From NCBI RefSeq assembly GCF_019659805.1, contig NZ_JAIFRO010000006.1:62001-126000 (forward strand): 64,000 nucleotides of DNA. Direction: 5' to 3'. Position 1 is the stretch's first letter, and every line of letters starts with the position of its first letter. A model generated the notes under the pieces. The model was not told the DNA's origin, did no database searches, and saw only the letters and a program-made list of their open reading frames with translations. The translations under genes were made by a program, and so were the position numbers. Shown here in pieces: positions 29,143 through 39,326 of this stretch. This DNA comes from Bartonella raoultii (GTDB taxonomy: Bacteria; Pseudomonadota; Alphaproteobacteria; Rhizobiales; Rhizobiaceae).

Positions 29143-32100
29143 ATGAACCACGAGGTAATGAATCTTTTCAACCCTCAGGCGCCAACGCAAACATTTGACT
29201 CTATTCGTATTTCTATTGCGAGCCCTGAGAAGATTTTGTCTTGGTCATATGGTGAAATTAAAAAGCCTGAAACCATTAATTACCGGACATTTAAGCCAGA
29301 GCGTGATGGTCTTTTTTGTGCACGTATATTTGGCCCAATCAAAGATTATGAATGTTTATGCGGCAAATATAAGCGCATGAAATATAAGGGTATTATCTGT
29401 GAAAAATGTGGTGTAGAAGTTACGCTTTCACGTGTACGTCGTGAGCGAATGGGGCATATTGAACTTGCTGCTCCTGTTGCCCACATTTGGTTTCTTAAAT
29501 CCTTACCGGGTCGTATTTCTACACTTTTAGACTTAACTTTAAAGGATATTGAACGGGTTCTCTATTTTGAAAATTATATCGTTACAGAACCGGGGTTGAC
29601 ATCTCTTAAGCTTCATCAACTTCTTTCTGAAGAAGAATATATGCTTGCAATTGATGAGTTCGGGGAAGATCAGTTTACAGCCATGATTGGTGCTGAGGCT
29701 ATTTATGAGCTTTTAGCGAGTATGGAGTTAGAAAAAATTGCTAATGATTTGCGTTCTGAATTAGCTGAAACAACTTCAGAGTTAAAGCAAAAAAAGCTGA
29801 TTAAACGTCTTAAGATTGTTGAGAATTTTCTTGAATCAGGCAATAAACCTGAATGGATGATTATGAAGACTATTCCGGTTATTCCACCAGATTTGCGTCC
29901 ATTGGTTCCACTTGATGGTGGGCGTTTTGCAACGTCAGATTTGAACGATTTGTATCGGCGTGTTATAAACCGTAATAACCGTTTGAAACGCTTGATTGAG
30001 TTGCGCGCTCCTGGAATTATTGTACGCAATGAAAAGCGTATGGTTCAGGAAGCTGTTGATGCATTGTTTGATAATGGGCGGCGTGGGCGTGTGATTACCG
30101 GAGCAAATAAACGTCCACTCAAGTCTCTTTCAGATATGCTAAAGGGTAAGCAAGGGCGTTTTCGTCAGAATTTACTTGGAAAACGTGTTGATTATTCGGG
30201 ACGTTCCGTTATTGTGACAGGTCCTGAGTTAAAATTACATCAATGTGGTTTGCCTAAAAAGATGGCCCTTGAATTATTTAAGCCATTTATTTATGCACGG
30301 CTTGATGCAAAAGGCTTTTCATCAACTGTAAAACAAGCAAAAAAGCTTGTTGAAAAAGAACATCCGGAAGTTTGGGATATCTTAGATGAAGTTATTCGTG
30401 AACATCCTGTTTTGCTCAATCGTGCTCCGACATTGCACCGTTTGGGAATTCAAGCTTTTGAACCTGTTTTGATCGAGGGAAAAGCTATACAACTTCATCC
30501 ATTGGTATGTACCGCCTTTAATGCAGATTTTGATGGTGATCAGATGGCGGTTCATGTTCCTCTTTCTCTAGAAGCACAGCTTGAAGCACGTGTATTGATG
30601 ATGTCAACCAATAATATCCTTCATCCAGCCAATGGTGCACCCATTATTGTTCCTTCACAGGATATGGTTCTTGGTCTTTATTATCTTTCGATTATTTCTG
30701 AAAAAGAACCAGGTGAAGGGATGGCATTTTCCGATATAGGTGAACTTCATCATGCTCTGGAAAATAAAGTTGTAACTTTGCACACCAAGATCAAAGGTCG
30801 TGTTAACAATGTGGGTAAGGATGGAAAAGAGTTTTCTAAACTTTATGATACGACTCCTGGTCGTTTAATTATTGGAGAACTTTTGCCTAAAAATCCGAAT
30901 ATTCCATTTGATATTGTCAATCAGGAAATGACGAAAAAGAATATTTCTAAAATGATTGATCAAGTTTATCGGCATTGCGGACAAAAAGAGACGGTTATTT
31001 TTTGTGATCGCATTATGCAACTTGGTTTTTCTTATGCTTGTCGTGCGGGAATTTCATTTGGTAAAGATGATATGGTTATCCCTGATAGCAAGTCGCGCTT
31101 GGTTGCAGAAACAGAGGCCTTGGCTAAAGAATATGAACAACAATATAATGATGGTTTAATTACGCAAGGTGAAAAATATAATAAGGTCGTTGATGCTTGG
31201 GGAAAATGTACAGATCGTGTTGCAGATGAAATGATGAAACGCATTCAAGCTGTCGAATTTGATCCTAAAACAGGCCGTCAACGTCCTATGAATTCGATCT
31301 ATATGATGTCGCATTCTGGAGCACGTGGTTCAGCCAATCAGATGAAGCAGTTAGCTGGTATGCGTGGATTAATGGCAAAGCCATCAGGTGAAATTATTGA
31401 GACACCAATTATTTCAAATTTTAAAGAAGGTCTAACCGTTAATGAATACTTCAATTCAACGCATGGTGCACGTAAAGGACTTGCTGATACTGCATTAAAA
31501 ACTGCTAACTCTGGTTATCTTACACGGCGTCTTGTTGATGTTGCACAGGATGCTATTATTTCAGCAGTAGATTGTGGTACGGCAAAAGGCCTTACTATGC
31601 AGCCAATTGTTGATGCAGGGCAAATTGTTGCCTCCCTTGGGCAAAGAATTCTTGGTCGTACAGCACTTGTTGATATTTTAGATCCAGTTTCTGGAGAAGT
31701 TATTCTTGAAGGTGGAGCTATGATTGAAGAGGCTGATGTTGCTAAAATTGAAGAAGCTGGAATTCAATCTGTGCAAATCCGTTCTGCTTTGACATGCGAA
31801 ACACGCCTTGGTGTTTGTGCCAAATGCTATGGTCGTGATTTAGCACGTGGAACACCTGTTAATCAGGGAGAAGCAGTTGGTGTTATTGCTGCTCAGTCTA
31901 TTGGTGAACCAGGAACACAGCTTACTATGCGTACTTTCCACTTAGGAGGAACAGCGCAGGTTGTTGATTCCTCACATTTAGAAGCTTCCTATGATGGTAT
32001 AGTAGAAATCCGTAATCGCAATATCGTTCGCAATTCTGAAGGGCAGTTGGTGGTTATGGGACGCAATATGGCTATTCTTATCAAGGATGAGTCTGGAAAA

Positions 32101-33354
32101 GAGCGCGTTGTGCATCGAGTTAGTTATGGTGCACATATTTTTGTTGATGATGGTGATATGGTTAAATGTGGTCAACGTATAGCAGAGTGGGATCCTTATA
32201 CACGTCCTATTTTGACTGAAGTTGAGGGGTATGTAGGTTTTGAAGATATGATCGATGGTTTATCGGTTACTGAAACAGCTGATGAATCTACGGGTATTAC
32301 AAAGCGTTTGGTAATTGATTGGCGTGCTAATCCACGTGGTGCCGATTTAAAACCAGCTATCATTATTCATGCGGATAAAAAAGGTGAAAGCATTGCCAAA
32401 CTTTATAAGGGAGGTGAAGCGCGGTACATGATGTCAGTAGAAACCATTCTTTCTGTTGAGCCTGGTGCTCATGTTAAGGCAGGAGATGTTATTGCGCGCT
32501 TACCAATGGAAAGTGCTAAGACAAAAGATATTACGGGTGGTCTACCACGTGTTGCAGAGCTTTTTGAAGCACGGCGTCCCAAAGATCATGCAATCATTGC
32601 CGAAGTCAGTGGTACAATTCGCTTCGGTCGTGGTTATAAAAACAAGCGCCGTATTATCATTGAGCCCAATGATGAAACTCTTGAATCTGTAGAATATTTA
32701 ATTCCAAAGGGTAAATTATTTCATTTTCAAGAAGGCGATCAAATTGAAAAGGGTGATTATATCCTTGATGGTAATCCAGCTCCTCATGATATCTTGGCAA
32801 TTAAGGGTGTTGAAGCTTTGGCATCTTATCTTGTTAATGAAATTCAAGAAGTTTATCGTTTGCAGGGTGTTCTCATTAATGACAAACATATTGAAGTGAT
32901 TGTTCGTCAGATGTTGCAAAAAGTTGAAATTACTGAATCAGGGGATTCTGGTTATATTCCAGGTGATAATGTTGATCGCATTGAATTAGATGAAATTAAT
33001 GATAATCTCATTGCCGAAGGAAAAAAACCAGCATCGGGTAATCCTATTCTTCTTGGGATTACAAAGGCATCTCTTCAAACACCTTCCTTTATTTCAGCCG
33101 CATCATTTCAGGAAACAACACGGGTACTCACGGAAGCTGCGGTTTCTGGAAAGATTGATACTTTGCAAGGCCTTAAAGAAAATGTTATTGTCGGTCGTCT
33201 TATCCCTGCAGGTACAGGGGGGACGATTGCCCAAATTCGCCGTATTGCTGCTGTACGCGATGATTTGATTGTTGATGAGCGCCGTAAATCTAGTAATAAT
33301 GAAGCGGCTAAGGCTATGTTAACAAATATGAGAACTGAAGCAGCAGCTGAATAG
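29143..33354 (+). CDS. rpoC: DNA-directed RNA polymerase subunit beta'
   Basis: Catalytic beta-prime subunit, 1403 residues. The start is the ATG at 29143 ([12 protein letters not shown]) behind AAGGAGAACGGC; the TTG at 29128 overlaps the ribosome site and is rejected. The N-terminal zinc ribbon has paired Cys in ECLCGKYK and ICEKCGVEV. The magnesium-binding [12 protein letters not shown] motif holds the three catalytic Asp. The second zinc site shows [17 protein letters not shown]. The trigger-loop region has [11 protein letters not shown]. The C-terminus ends in the usual alphaproteobacterial tail. A strong terminator follows, so the unit ends here. Confidence 0.98.
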   Translation: MNHEVMNLFNPQAPTQTFDSIRISIASPEKILSWSYGEIKKPETINYRTFKPERDGLFCARIFGPIKDYECLCGKYKRMKYKGIICEKCGVEVTLSRVRRERMGHIELAAPVAHIWFLKSLPGRISTLLDLTLKDIERVLYFENYIVTEPGLTSLKLHQLLSEEEYMLAIDEFGEDQFTAMIGAEAIYELLASMELEKIANDLRSELAETTSELKQKKLIKRLKIVENFLESGNKPEWMIMKTIPVIPPDLRPLVPLDGGRFATSDLNDLYRRVINRNNRLKRLIELRAPGIIVRNEKRMVQEAVDALFDNGRRGRVITGANKRPLKSLSDMLKGKQGRFRQNLLGKRVDYSGRSVIVTGPELKLHQCGLPKKMALELFKPFIYARLDAKGFSSTVKQAKKLVEKEHPEVWDILDEVIREHPVLLNRAPTLHRLGIQAFEPVLIEGKAIQLHPLVCTAFNADFDGDQMAVHVPLSLEAQLEARVLMMSTNNILHPANGAPIIVPSQDMVLGLYYLSIISEKEPGEGMAFSDIGELHHALENKVVTLHTKIKGRVNNVGKDGKEFSKLYDTTPGRLIIGELLPKNPNIPFDIVNQEMTKKNISKMIDQVYRHCGQKETVIFCDRIMQLGFSYACRAGISFGKDDMVIPDSKSRLVAETEALAKEYEQQYNDGLITQGEKYNKVVDAWGKCTDRVADEMMKRIQAVEFDPKTGRQRPMNSIYMMSHSGARGSANQMKQLAGMRGLMAKPSGEIIETPIISNFKEGLTVNEYFNSTHGARKGLADTALKTANSGYLTRRLVDVAQDAIISAVDCGTAKGLTMQPIVDAGQIVASLGQRILGRTALVDILDPVSGEVILEGGAMIEEADVAKIEEAGIQSVQIRSALTCETRLGVCAKCYGRDLARGTPVNQGEAVGVIAAQSIGEPGTQLTMRTFHLGGTAQVVDSSHLEASYDGIVEIRNRNIVRNSEGQLVVMGRNMAILIKDESGKERVVHRVSYGAHIFVDDGDMVKCGQRIAEWDPYTRPILTEVEGYVGFEDMIDGLSVTETADESTGITKRLVIDWRANPRGADLKPAIIIHADKKGESIAKLYKGGEARYMMSVETILSVEPGAHVKAGDVIARLPMESAKTKDITGGLPRVAELFEARRPKDHAIIAEVSGTIRFGRGYKNKRRIIIEPNDETLESVEYLIPKGKLFHFQEGDQIEKGDYILDGNPAPHDILAIKGVEALASYLVNEIQEVYRLQGVLINDKHIEVIVRQMLQKVEITESGDSGYIPGDNVDRIELDEINDNLIAEGKKPASGNPILLGITKASLQTPSFISAASFQETTRVLTEAAVSGKIDTLQGLKENVIVGRLIPAGTGGTIAQIRRIAAVRDDLIVDERRKSSNNEAAKAMLTNMRTEAAAE

Positions 33355-33380
33355 TTTAGATTTTTAGAATAAGTCATATA

Positions 33381-33411
33381 AAAACGTCTGAATGTTACAT
33401 TCAGACGTTTT
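33381..33411 (+). terminator. Intrinsic terminator of the rpoBC unit
   Basis: A perfect 13-bp stem, AAAACGTCTGAAT at 33381-33393 and ATTCAGACGTTTT at 33399-33411, with a 5-base loop GTTAC. It is 26 bp after the rpoC stop. The T run lies in the right arm. The A run in the left arm makes it potentially bidirectional. Confidence 0.88.
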
Positions 33412-34179
33412 ACTAGGATATTCAGTAAAAACTAAAGCGATATCATAACTTATGATAAAATATTTTTTCTGTAAAATAATGCTTGTATAAAGATTTATAT
33501 TTTTTATATAAAAATGCAGGACAGTAGAGAATAAACATTAACTAAATTTATAAAAAATAGATAGATTTTTGATAAAAGAATAAGCAAATATAAAGAGATA
33601 TTATTCAATTGCCTAATTAACAAAAAAATCAAAAACTGCTTGGATTTTTGTGTTCTTATAAAGAAGAAGGATTTCTTAGGCATTAGTGTAGTAGCGTACA
33701 TTTTGATATAAGAATACATCATCATAAATTAAAATAAATTTTTAAAAGAGTTAAATTTTCTTTCTTAGAAAGATCTGATATGTTGATGATGTGGCTGGTA
33801 AACCACCTCATGATAATAAAAAGCTTAAGAAAATAATTATAGGAGTTTATAAAACAGCCTATTTTGCGATAGATGTAGCAAAATATTGATGAGATTTTGT
33901 ATGATTTAGAACATATTGCGAAGGCTTTTAAAAGTTTAGCGAATTGGGAGTTAACTATTAATTTTAGAGTTTATTTTCTCATTTTCGGTGTGTTTCTTAT
34001 TCATAAATAAAGAAAAGCTGTATTATTCTTTAATAAGAGGCATTGATAGGCTATAAAACCTATAAGTTATTCAAAGTTTTACTGGAAATAAAGGGAGTGC
34101 GAAACTGTTTTCGCAGAATATTGGCTTTGAATGCGTATATAATGATATCCAAATTCATCTTTGAAAGAGAAAGTAAAAA
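33412..34179. other. Decaying gene-free region after rpoC
   Basis: About 770 bp between the rpoC terminator and the nitroreductase gene. The left half is extremely AT-rich and contains only a low-complexity hydrophobic minus-strand frame that I do not believe. The right half holds the frameshifted remnant listed separately (33779-34010). In many relatives rpsL, rpsG and fusA follow rpoC. None of them is here, so a rearrangement end probably lies in this stretch. Confidence 0.5.
33779..34010 (+). pseudogene. Possible frameshifted gene remnant, unknown function
   Basis: Two adjacent frames read like natural protein. Frame 1 (33779-33889) gives VDDVAGKPPHDNKKLKK, then IIIGVYKTAYFAIDVAKY and a stop. 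A +1 shift near 33880 continues as NIDEILYDLEHIAKAFKSLA, then NWELTINFRVYFLIFGVFLI and a stop at 34008-34010. The amphipathic then hydrophobic pattern suggests the tail of a small membrane-associated protein. No start codon or ribosome site is left. I cannot name the family. It could also be chance, as the region is AT-rich. Confidence 0.3.
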
Positions 34180-34869
34180 ATGACAGTTTCTCCTAATGAT
34201 ATTTTTCAATCTATTTTATCGCGAAAATCAATTCGCGCTTTTACTGATCAACCGGTTAGACAAGAAACAATTAAAGAAATTTTAAAACTTGCGGCTCGTG
34301 CTCCTTCTGGGACAAATATTCAGCCGTGGCAAGTGATTGTTCTTACGGGTAGTGTGTTACAAAAGGTAGGACAAGAACTTTCACAACTTGTACTTTCAGG
34401 TGTAAAAGGAGAGCGTGAATATCATTATTATCCGCGTCAGTGGCGTGAACCTTATCTTTCAAGACGTAGAAAAGTTGGTTTGGATCTTTATAAAAGTCTT
34501 GGAATTCAGAAAGGTGATAAAGAAAAAATGCTTCATCAACAAGCGCGCAATTTTTTATTTTTTGGTGCGCCGGTAGGGCTTTTATTCACAATGGATAATG
34601 ATATGGAAGTAGGAAGTTGGCTTGATTTAGGCATGTTTATGCAGACCATTATGTTAGCAGCACGTGGGTTTGGATTAGATACATGTCCTCAAGCTGCTTT
34701 TGCCGATTATCACCAACAAATACGTACACTTTTATCAGTTCCTTCTGATCGGCATATTATTTGCGGAATGGCTCTTGGCTATCGTGATGTGAAAGCACCA
34801 GAAAACAACTTTGAAACGGAACGTGAATCCGTTGAAAATTTTGTACGCTTTATTTCATCTTGTCCATAG
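34180..34869 (+). CDS. Nitroreductase family protein
   Basis: FMN-dependent NAD(P)H oxidoreductase of the nitroreductase superfamily, 229 residues. Family blocks are SRKSIRAFTDQPVRQETI near residue 14 with the phosphate-binding Arg-Lys-Ser, and AARAPSGTNIQPWQVIVLTG near residue 38. A glycine-rich GMALGYRD follows near the C-terminus, and the C-terminal helix carries the NNFETERESVENFVRF segment. Members reduce nitroaromatics, quinones or flavins. The physiological substrate here is unknown, and BluB-like or NfnB-like roles cannot be separated by eye. The ribosome site is GAAAGAGAAAG. It stands alone between two gene-poor stretches. Confidence 0.88.
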   Translation: MTVSPNDIFQSILSRKSIRAFTDQPVRQETIKEILKLAARAPSGTNIQPWQVIVLTGSVLQKVGQELSQLVLSGVKGEREYHYYPRQWREPYLSRRRKVGLDLYKSLGIQKGDKEKMLHQQARNFLFFGAPVGLLFTMDNDMEVGSWLDLGMFMQTIMLAARGFGLDTCPQAAFADYHQQIRTLLSVPSDRHIICGMALGYRDVKAPENNFETERESVENFVRFISSCP

Positions 34870-35018
34870 GATATTCGTTATTGGATAAATTTTATGTTTT
34901 TTGCGTATTAAAATAAAAATCTTCAGTGAGAATCTCCATTTTAATATTGCATGTTAACATTTATTTTACTACGTTTGGAATAGTAATAAAAATGATTATC
35001 AATTTATGAAGGTTGCCT

Positions 35019-35114
35019 ATGGAAAGCGCTATAGAAAGAAAGTGTTGGATGGTAGCAAGACGAGCGACGTTCGTATTTATTTCTGTCATTTTTTTGGTTT
35101 ACCTTACAGTTTGA
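35019..35114 (+). CDS. Candidate small membrane peptide (31 residues)
   Basis: A short open frame with a good ribosome site (GAAGG, 6 bases before ATG). It encodes MESAIERKCWMVARRATF followed by the hydrophobic run VFISVIFLVYLTV and a TGA. A basic juxtamembrane segment (RKCWMVARRA) before one helix of about 15 residues is the usual form of bacterial small membrane proteins. It sits 65 bp upstream of sdaA on the same strand, in a spacer that otherwise holds nothing. I do not recognise a family, and at this length chance cannot be ruled out. Confidence 0.35.
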   Translation: MESAIERKCWMVARRATFVFISVIFLVYLTV

Positions 35115-35178
35115 TTTTAAAGAGGACAAAAGCAATAAAAAGTGTATACTCGAACTATAATTAGTTTTGAGGTGGTAC

Positions 35179-36576
35179 GTGTTTTTATCTGTTTTTGAGC
35201 TTTTTAAAATTGGTATTGGTCCTTCTAGTTCACATACAATGGGACCAATGACAGCTGCTAATATGTTTTTGCAAGAGATTCTTGCACAAAAAAAATCACA
35301 GTCATCTGTTGGCGAAGTTTCTCATATACGTGTTTATCTTCATGGCTCTTTGGCTTTTACAGGAGTGGGACATGCTACAGATAAGGCGGTTATGTTAGGG
35401 CTTTTAGGAGAGGAGGCTTCTACGATAGATCCTGATTGTATGAAGTCCTTACTAGAAAAGGTTACACGTGAGAAAAAAGTGCAACCAAAGGGACATCCTG
35501 CTTATCTGTTTGATTCAAAAACTGATCTTATCTTTGAGCGAAAGAAAGTTCTCCCTGGACATGCTAATGGGCTGGCATTTGAAGGGCTTGATGCCAATAA
35601 AAATATTTTGTTGCGGCAGATTTATTATTCTATCGGTGGGGGATTTGTTGTGACTGAGGATGAATTAAGCCAGATGAATACTAAGACAGAAACAGAAATG
35701 GAGAAGGTTCCATATCCTTTTAACTCCGCACGTGAAATGTTATCAATGGCAAAAAAATCAGGACTTTCCATTGCTGAAATGAAGCGTATAAATGAAGAAA
35801 CTAAGATGGAACGTTCTGTTCTTGATAGGGGGCTTGATAAAATTTTTTCAGCTATGACAAGTTGTATTGATAGGGGACTTTCACAAGAAGGTGTGTTGCC
35901 AGGTGGGTTGCATGTTTTGAGGCGTGCCAAAAAGCTACATGAAACCCTTTTAGAAAATCGAAAGAAAAATCATAATTATCCACTTTTAGCAAATGATTGG
36001 CTTTCTGTATATGCTATGGCTGTTAATGAGGAGAATGCAGCCGGTGGTCGTGTTGTTACAGCACCAACAAATGGTGCAGCTGGTGTTGTGCCGGCAGTTT
36101 TGCGTTACTATCTTCAGTTTAATGATGCTTCAGATCGAGAAGGAATACATAATTTTTTATTAACGGCAGCAGCTATCGGTGGTGTTATTAAACATAATGC
36201 TTCTATTTCTGGCGCAGAAGTTGGTTGTCAAGGTGAAGTTGGAGCAGCATCTTCAATGGCAGCAGCGGGATTAACCGCAGCATTAGGGGGGACACCGGCT
36301 CAAATTGAGAATGCAGCAGAGATTGCACTTGAGCACCATTTGGGAATGACCTGTGATCCAGTTGCTGGTCTTGTACAAGTCCCTTGTATTGAGCGTAATG
36401 CAATGGGAGCAGTTAAGGCTGTAACGGCTTCTTCTCTTGCTCTGTATGGTAATGGAGATCATTTTGTTTCTCTTGATGCTTGTATAGAAACAATGCGCCA
36501 AACAGGACAAGATATGAGTGAACGCTATAAGGAAACAAGTCAAGGTGGTTTAGCAGTTAATGCAATATCTTGTTAA
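35179..36576 (+). CDS. sdaA: L-serine ammonia-lyase (L-serine deaminase)
   Basis: Iron-sulfur enzyme that converts L-serine to pyruvate and ammonia, 465 residues, the single-chain form with fused beta and alpha domains. The N-terminal domain begins with [20 protein letters not shown]. The catalytic domain has [14 protein letters not shown], the cysteine-containing [19 protein letters not shown], and [23 protein letters not shown], which together supply the three Cys ligands of the [4Fe-4S] cluster. I choose the GTG at 35179, which lies 4 bases after GAGGTGG. The TTG at 35167 would place the ribosome site inside the gene. It provides pyruvate and is likely important in an organism that lives on amino acids. 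Confidence 0.95.
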   Translation: MFLSVFELFKIGIGPSSSHTMGPMTAANMFLQEILAQKKSQSSVGEVSHIRVYLHGSLAFTGVGHATDKAVMLGLLGEEASTIDPDCMKSLLEKVTREKKVQPKGHPAYLFDSKTDLIFERKKVLPGHANGLAFEGLDANKNILLRQIYYSIGGGFVVTEDELSQMNTKTETEMEKVPYPFNSAREMLSMAKKSGLSIAEMKRINEETKMERSVLDRGLDKIFSAMTSCIDRGLSQEGVLPGGLHVLRRAKKLHETLLENRKKNHNYPLLANDWLSVYAMAVNEENAAGGRVVTAPTNGAAGVVPAVLRYYLQFNDASDREGIHNFLLTAAAIGGVIKHNASISGAEVGCQGEVGAASSMAAAGLTAALGGTPAQIENAAEIALEHHLGMTCDPVAGLVQVPCIERNAMGAVKAVTASSLALYGNGDHFVSLDACIETMRQTGQDMSERYKETSQGGLAVNAISC

Positions 36577-37039
36577 TGTACAAAAATGTTTCATCTGGAT
36601 AAATTCTTTACGGGGTATTTATCGATGAGGATTTATATGTTCAAATTATTTTGTGTATTTTTAAAATATAATTTTAGAAAAAAGATTTAAGCAATTTTGT
36701 ATAATGCTTTTGTTGTTTAAGGGGGAAAGCGACGAAGATTTTCTTCACAAGATTACTTACGCTTATATTTAAGAGGGGAAGTATATATATGATAAAGCAC
36801 ATTTATTATTATGAATTGTTACTAATAACAATCTTGGGTATGTGATCATCAAAACGAGATAATATACACAATTTACGGTATCTTGAAAAGAACAGCTAAA
36901 GACATTTATTGAAGAATTTAAATAAAAAGTTATACTACCATTCTTATAGATTTAAGAAAAATGTATACTTATTATTGAGTTTTCAAAGTTTTATAGGCAA
37001 TATATAAATATTTTTACTCGCAGAAGAATTTTTGTAAAA
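36577..37039. other. Gene-free spacer between sdaA and a minus-strand gene
   Basis: About 460 bp, AT-rich, between convergent genes. An 18-codon frame with a strong ribosome site (GAGGGGAAG before the ATG at 36789) is present but has no other support. I see no clear terminator hairpin for either neighbour. Confidence 0.45.
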
Positions 37040-37318
37040 TTAGACATTTGTTGCACCAAGACGAATTTTAATAGGTACATTACCGGTTTGGCTTGCAACG
37101 CGTAAATGAATACGCACAGGAGGCATAAGAAGACGGCGATTTCGTGTTGTTTGGCAAATCAAAAGATTGACAAGAGATTGGGTATCTAAAGTCGCAGGAG
37201 TATATTTTAAGTTTGCAAGTTTTGCCGTAGAATCATGAAAAGAACGCAGTGAGAGGAGGGGTAACTGCTTCAATAATTTTTCTTTTTCAGGAGATGAAGC
37301 AAGAGCATTATCTGTCAT
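37040..37318 (-). CDS. Small conserved-looking hypothetical protein
   Basis: A 92-residue soluble protein without signal peptide or membrane segment. The N-terminal half is Leu/Lys-rich and likely helical (SPEKEKLLKQLPLLSLRSFH). The C-terminal half has alternating beta-like residues with many Arg (NRRLLMPPVRIHLRVASQTG, then NVPIKIRLGATNV). Codon use is like its neighbours, and it lies 31 bp downstream of the D,D-carboxypeptidase on the same strand, so it is probably the second gene of that unit. A ribosome-site-like TAGGATA precedes the ATG. I cannot assign a family or function. Confidence 0.65.
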   Translation of the reverse strand: MTDNALASSPEKEKLLKQLPLLSLRSFHDSTAKLANLKYTPATLDTQSLVNLLICQTTRNRRLLMPPVRIHLRVASQTGNVPIKIRLGATNV

Positions 37319-37349
37319 GATACTATCCTAACGCAAAATTCAAAAACTT

Positions 37350-38705
37350 TTAATAAGCTACAGTATAGCAGTTAAAATTTGCTTTCTTTAATGTGGAACA
37401 AGCATTGAATGCAGCTTTTTTTGATTGAAAACCTATAAAGCGTGCACGATAATAACGGCGTCCACTTTTTTCAAATAGTTGCATATGTGAAGAGGCATGT
37501 TTTAAAGAAGAATATGCTGTATTCTTTGCTTTTAAAAGAAGAGTTTTTGCCTGTTCTTTACTGGGAAGAGAGCCAATTTGAACGGCCCATTGGGTATTTG
37601 TAGAGAGAGAGGCTGTAAGAATTTTATTTGTTTGAACAGAGATATCTTTTTGGGGATTTGGGATTGGTATAATCGCTTGGTTGACAGCAGCTATTGCTGT
37701 ATTGGAATCTCTGGGTTCTTCTGCAAATGCTGTTAACATAGTAGAAATTTCATCATCAAAATCGGTTGGATCTGCTTTAACGGCTGGTATGGGAATATTA
37801 GCACCAGTAGGTAAGCTGTAGTGTGCAGAGGCTATTAAATGTTCATGACTCTTCATACGGCTCGCTTGTGGCAAATATTTGTTTAATAATTTTGTCATAT
37901 GTTGATCACGTGCGGTAGCTGATTTGCCTCCCATAACAACAGCAACAATAGAGCGTCCTTCAAGGCGCATGGAGGTTGCTAAATTCGAGCCGGACATTTG
38001 TGTATAGCCTGTTTTAATTCCATCAACGCCTTTCATAATTTTAACGAGTTTATTATGGCTATTAATAGTATGTCCGTGGAAAATAAAACTTTTTATTTTG
38101 AATAGTTTGTACTGTTTTGGAAAATGTTTACGCAGAGCTAATGCTAAAATAGCCATATCTCGTGCAGTGGAATAATTATGTACATCTGGAAGTCCTGAAG
38201 CATTTGCAAAATGTGTATGTAACATACCAAGTTTACGAGCTTTAGCTGTCATTATTCGCGCAAATTTTTTTTCATTTCCACCAAGATATTCAGCAATGGC
38301 ACTTGCAACATCATTGGCTGATCTTGTAATAAGCGCTTTAGCTGCTGCTTCTACAGAAATTGTTTGGCCAGCTTTAAAGCCAATTTTTGTTGGGGGACGT
38401 GTTGCAGCATAATGTGAGACAGGAATTGGTGTATTTGGTGTCACACGACGCATATTCATCGCTTCAAAAAGTATGAATAGAGTCATCATTTTTGTCAAAG
38501 AAGCAGGATAACGTTTTAGTGATGCATTGGCTTGGAATAAAGTTTTTCCTGTATTTGCATCTATAACAATAGCAGCATACTTATCAGGATATGCTTCTTG
38601 AGGAGTAGTAGATGCCCAAGAGGAAGCATAAGAAAGGGATAAAACAACAAAAGAAATTGCTATCTTTTTATAAAAACGTATAATTTTAAAGCAGTTAATA
38701 TACAC
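37350..38705 (-). CDS. D-alanyl-D-alanine carboxypeptidase with C-terminal SPOR domain
   Basis: Penicillin-binding protein of the S11 (PBP5/6, DacA) family, which trims the terminal D-Ala from peptidoglycan stem peptides in the periplasm. It has 451 residues. An N-terminal signal peptide (IAISFVVLSLSYASSWAS) is followed by the three active-site motifs: S69-L-T-K72, S129-A-N131, and K231-T-G233. The catalytic domain ends near residue 270. After a linker of about 100 residues, a C-terminal SPOR-like domain begins at QWAVQIGSLPSKEQAKTLL; such domains bind denuded septal glycan. The start is a GTG about 6 bases after GGATA. A division-site role is inferred from SPOR. Confidence 0.9.
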   Translation of the reverse strand: MYINCFKIIRFYKKIAISFVVLSLSYASSWASTTPQEAYPDKYAAIVIDANTGKTLFQANASLKRYPASLTKMMTLFILFEAMNMRRVTPNTPIPVSHYAATRPPTKIGFKAGQTISVEAAAKALITRSANDVASAIAEYLGGNEKKFARIMTAKARKLGMLHTHFANASGLPDVHNYSTARDMAILALALRKHFPKQYKLFKIKSFIFHGHTINSHNKLVKIMKGVDGIKTGYTQMSGSNLATSMRLEGRSIVAVVMGGKSATARDQHMTKLLNKYLPQASRMKSHEHLIASAHYSLPTGANIPIPAVKADPTDFDDEISTMLTAFAEEPRDSNTAIAAVNQAIIPIPNPQKDISVQTNKILTASLSTNTQWAVQIGSLPSKEQAKTLLLKAKNTAYSSLKHASSHMQLFEKSGRRYYRARFIGFQSKKAAFNACSTLKKANFNCYTVAY

Positions 38706-38945
38706 TTGCAGTATCCTATTTCTCCATTAGCCTTTTAAATACTGTAAAGCTCCTTTGTTCTAAAGCTTATGAATATAATTTAGATTAATGATATTACTAA
38801 TTTGTTTACAGAAATTATTTTGTGGTTTTTCATATTTGACCTAATCTAACCATATAAAAAAGTTTTCTTCTTTTTTATACAAACTGGTATTGTAATAGTT
38901 ACAAAAGAACTTAAGATTAACAAAGAATGTGCTGCACAGGAAACG

Positions 38946-39320
38946 ATGATGGTACAGAAGCTCACAATAAACCCCATAGTCCCTATTATGCACAATAAAA
39001 AGGGCAATAATTGGGATGAAAAGAGATATAACTCTACTATAATACCTAAAATGAGTTCCAAATTGCGCAAGCCTAAGCTTTATCGCGTATTTTTACTTAA
39101 TGATGATTATACACCGATGGATTTCGTTGTTTTTGTTTTGCAGAGTTTTTTTAAAAAAAGTTTCGGAGAAGCAACGCGTATTATGTTAAATATTCATCAT
39201 GTTGGGGTAGGAGAATGTGGAATTTATAGTTATGAAGTTGCTGAAATGAAAGTAATGCAAGTGAGGGAATGCGCACATCAAAATGAACATCCGTTACAAT
39301 GTGTAATGGAATGGAAGTGA
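38946..39320 (+). CDS. clpS: ATP-dependent Clp protease adaptor ClpS
   Basis: Adaptor that hands N-degron substrates to ClpAP. It has 124 residues. The conserved core starts at KPKLYRVFLLNDDYTPMDFVVFVL near residue 42, where the Asn-Asp-Asp-x-Thr stretch forms the N-end residue pocket together with the following helix. It continues with ATRIMLNIHHVGVGECGIYSYEVAE and ends near HPLQCVMEWK. The N-terminal extension of about 40 residues is variable in the family. The ATG at 38946 follows CAGGAAACG; a second ATG is directly adjacent. clpA follows after 6 bp, so the pair is co-transcribed. Confidence 0.95.
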   Translation: MMVQKLTINPIVPIMHNKKGNNWDEKRYNSTIIPKMSSKLRKPKLYRVFLLNDDYTPMDFVVFVLQSFFKKSFGEATRIMLNIHHVGVGECGIYSYEVAEMKVMQVRECAHQNEHPLQCVMEWK

Positions 39321-39326
39321 GGGATT

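Noticed and set aside
33504-33725. 73-codon minus-strand frame rich in Phe, Ile, Leu and Lys
   Set aside because: Low-complexity translation of AT-rich DNA, no ribosome site, no family resemblance.
36789-36845. 18-codon frame with a GAGGGGAAG ribosome site in the sdaA downstream spacer
   Set aside because: Too short and AT-driven; no second line of support.
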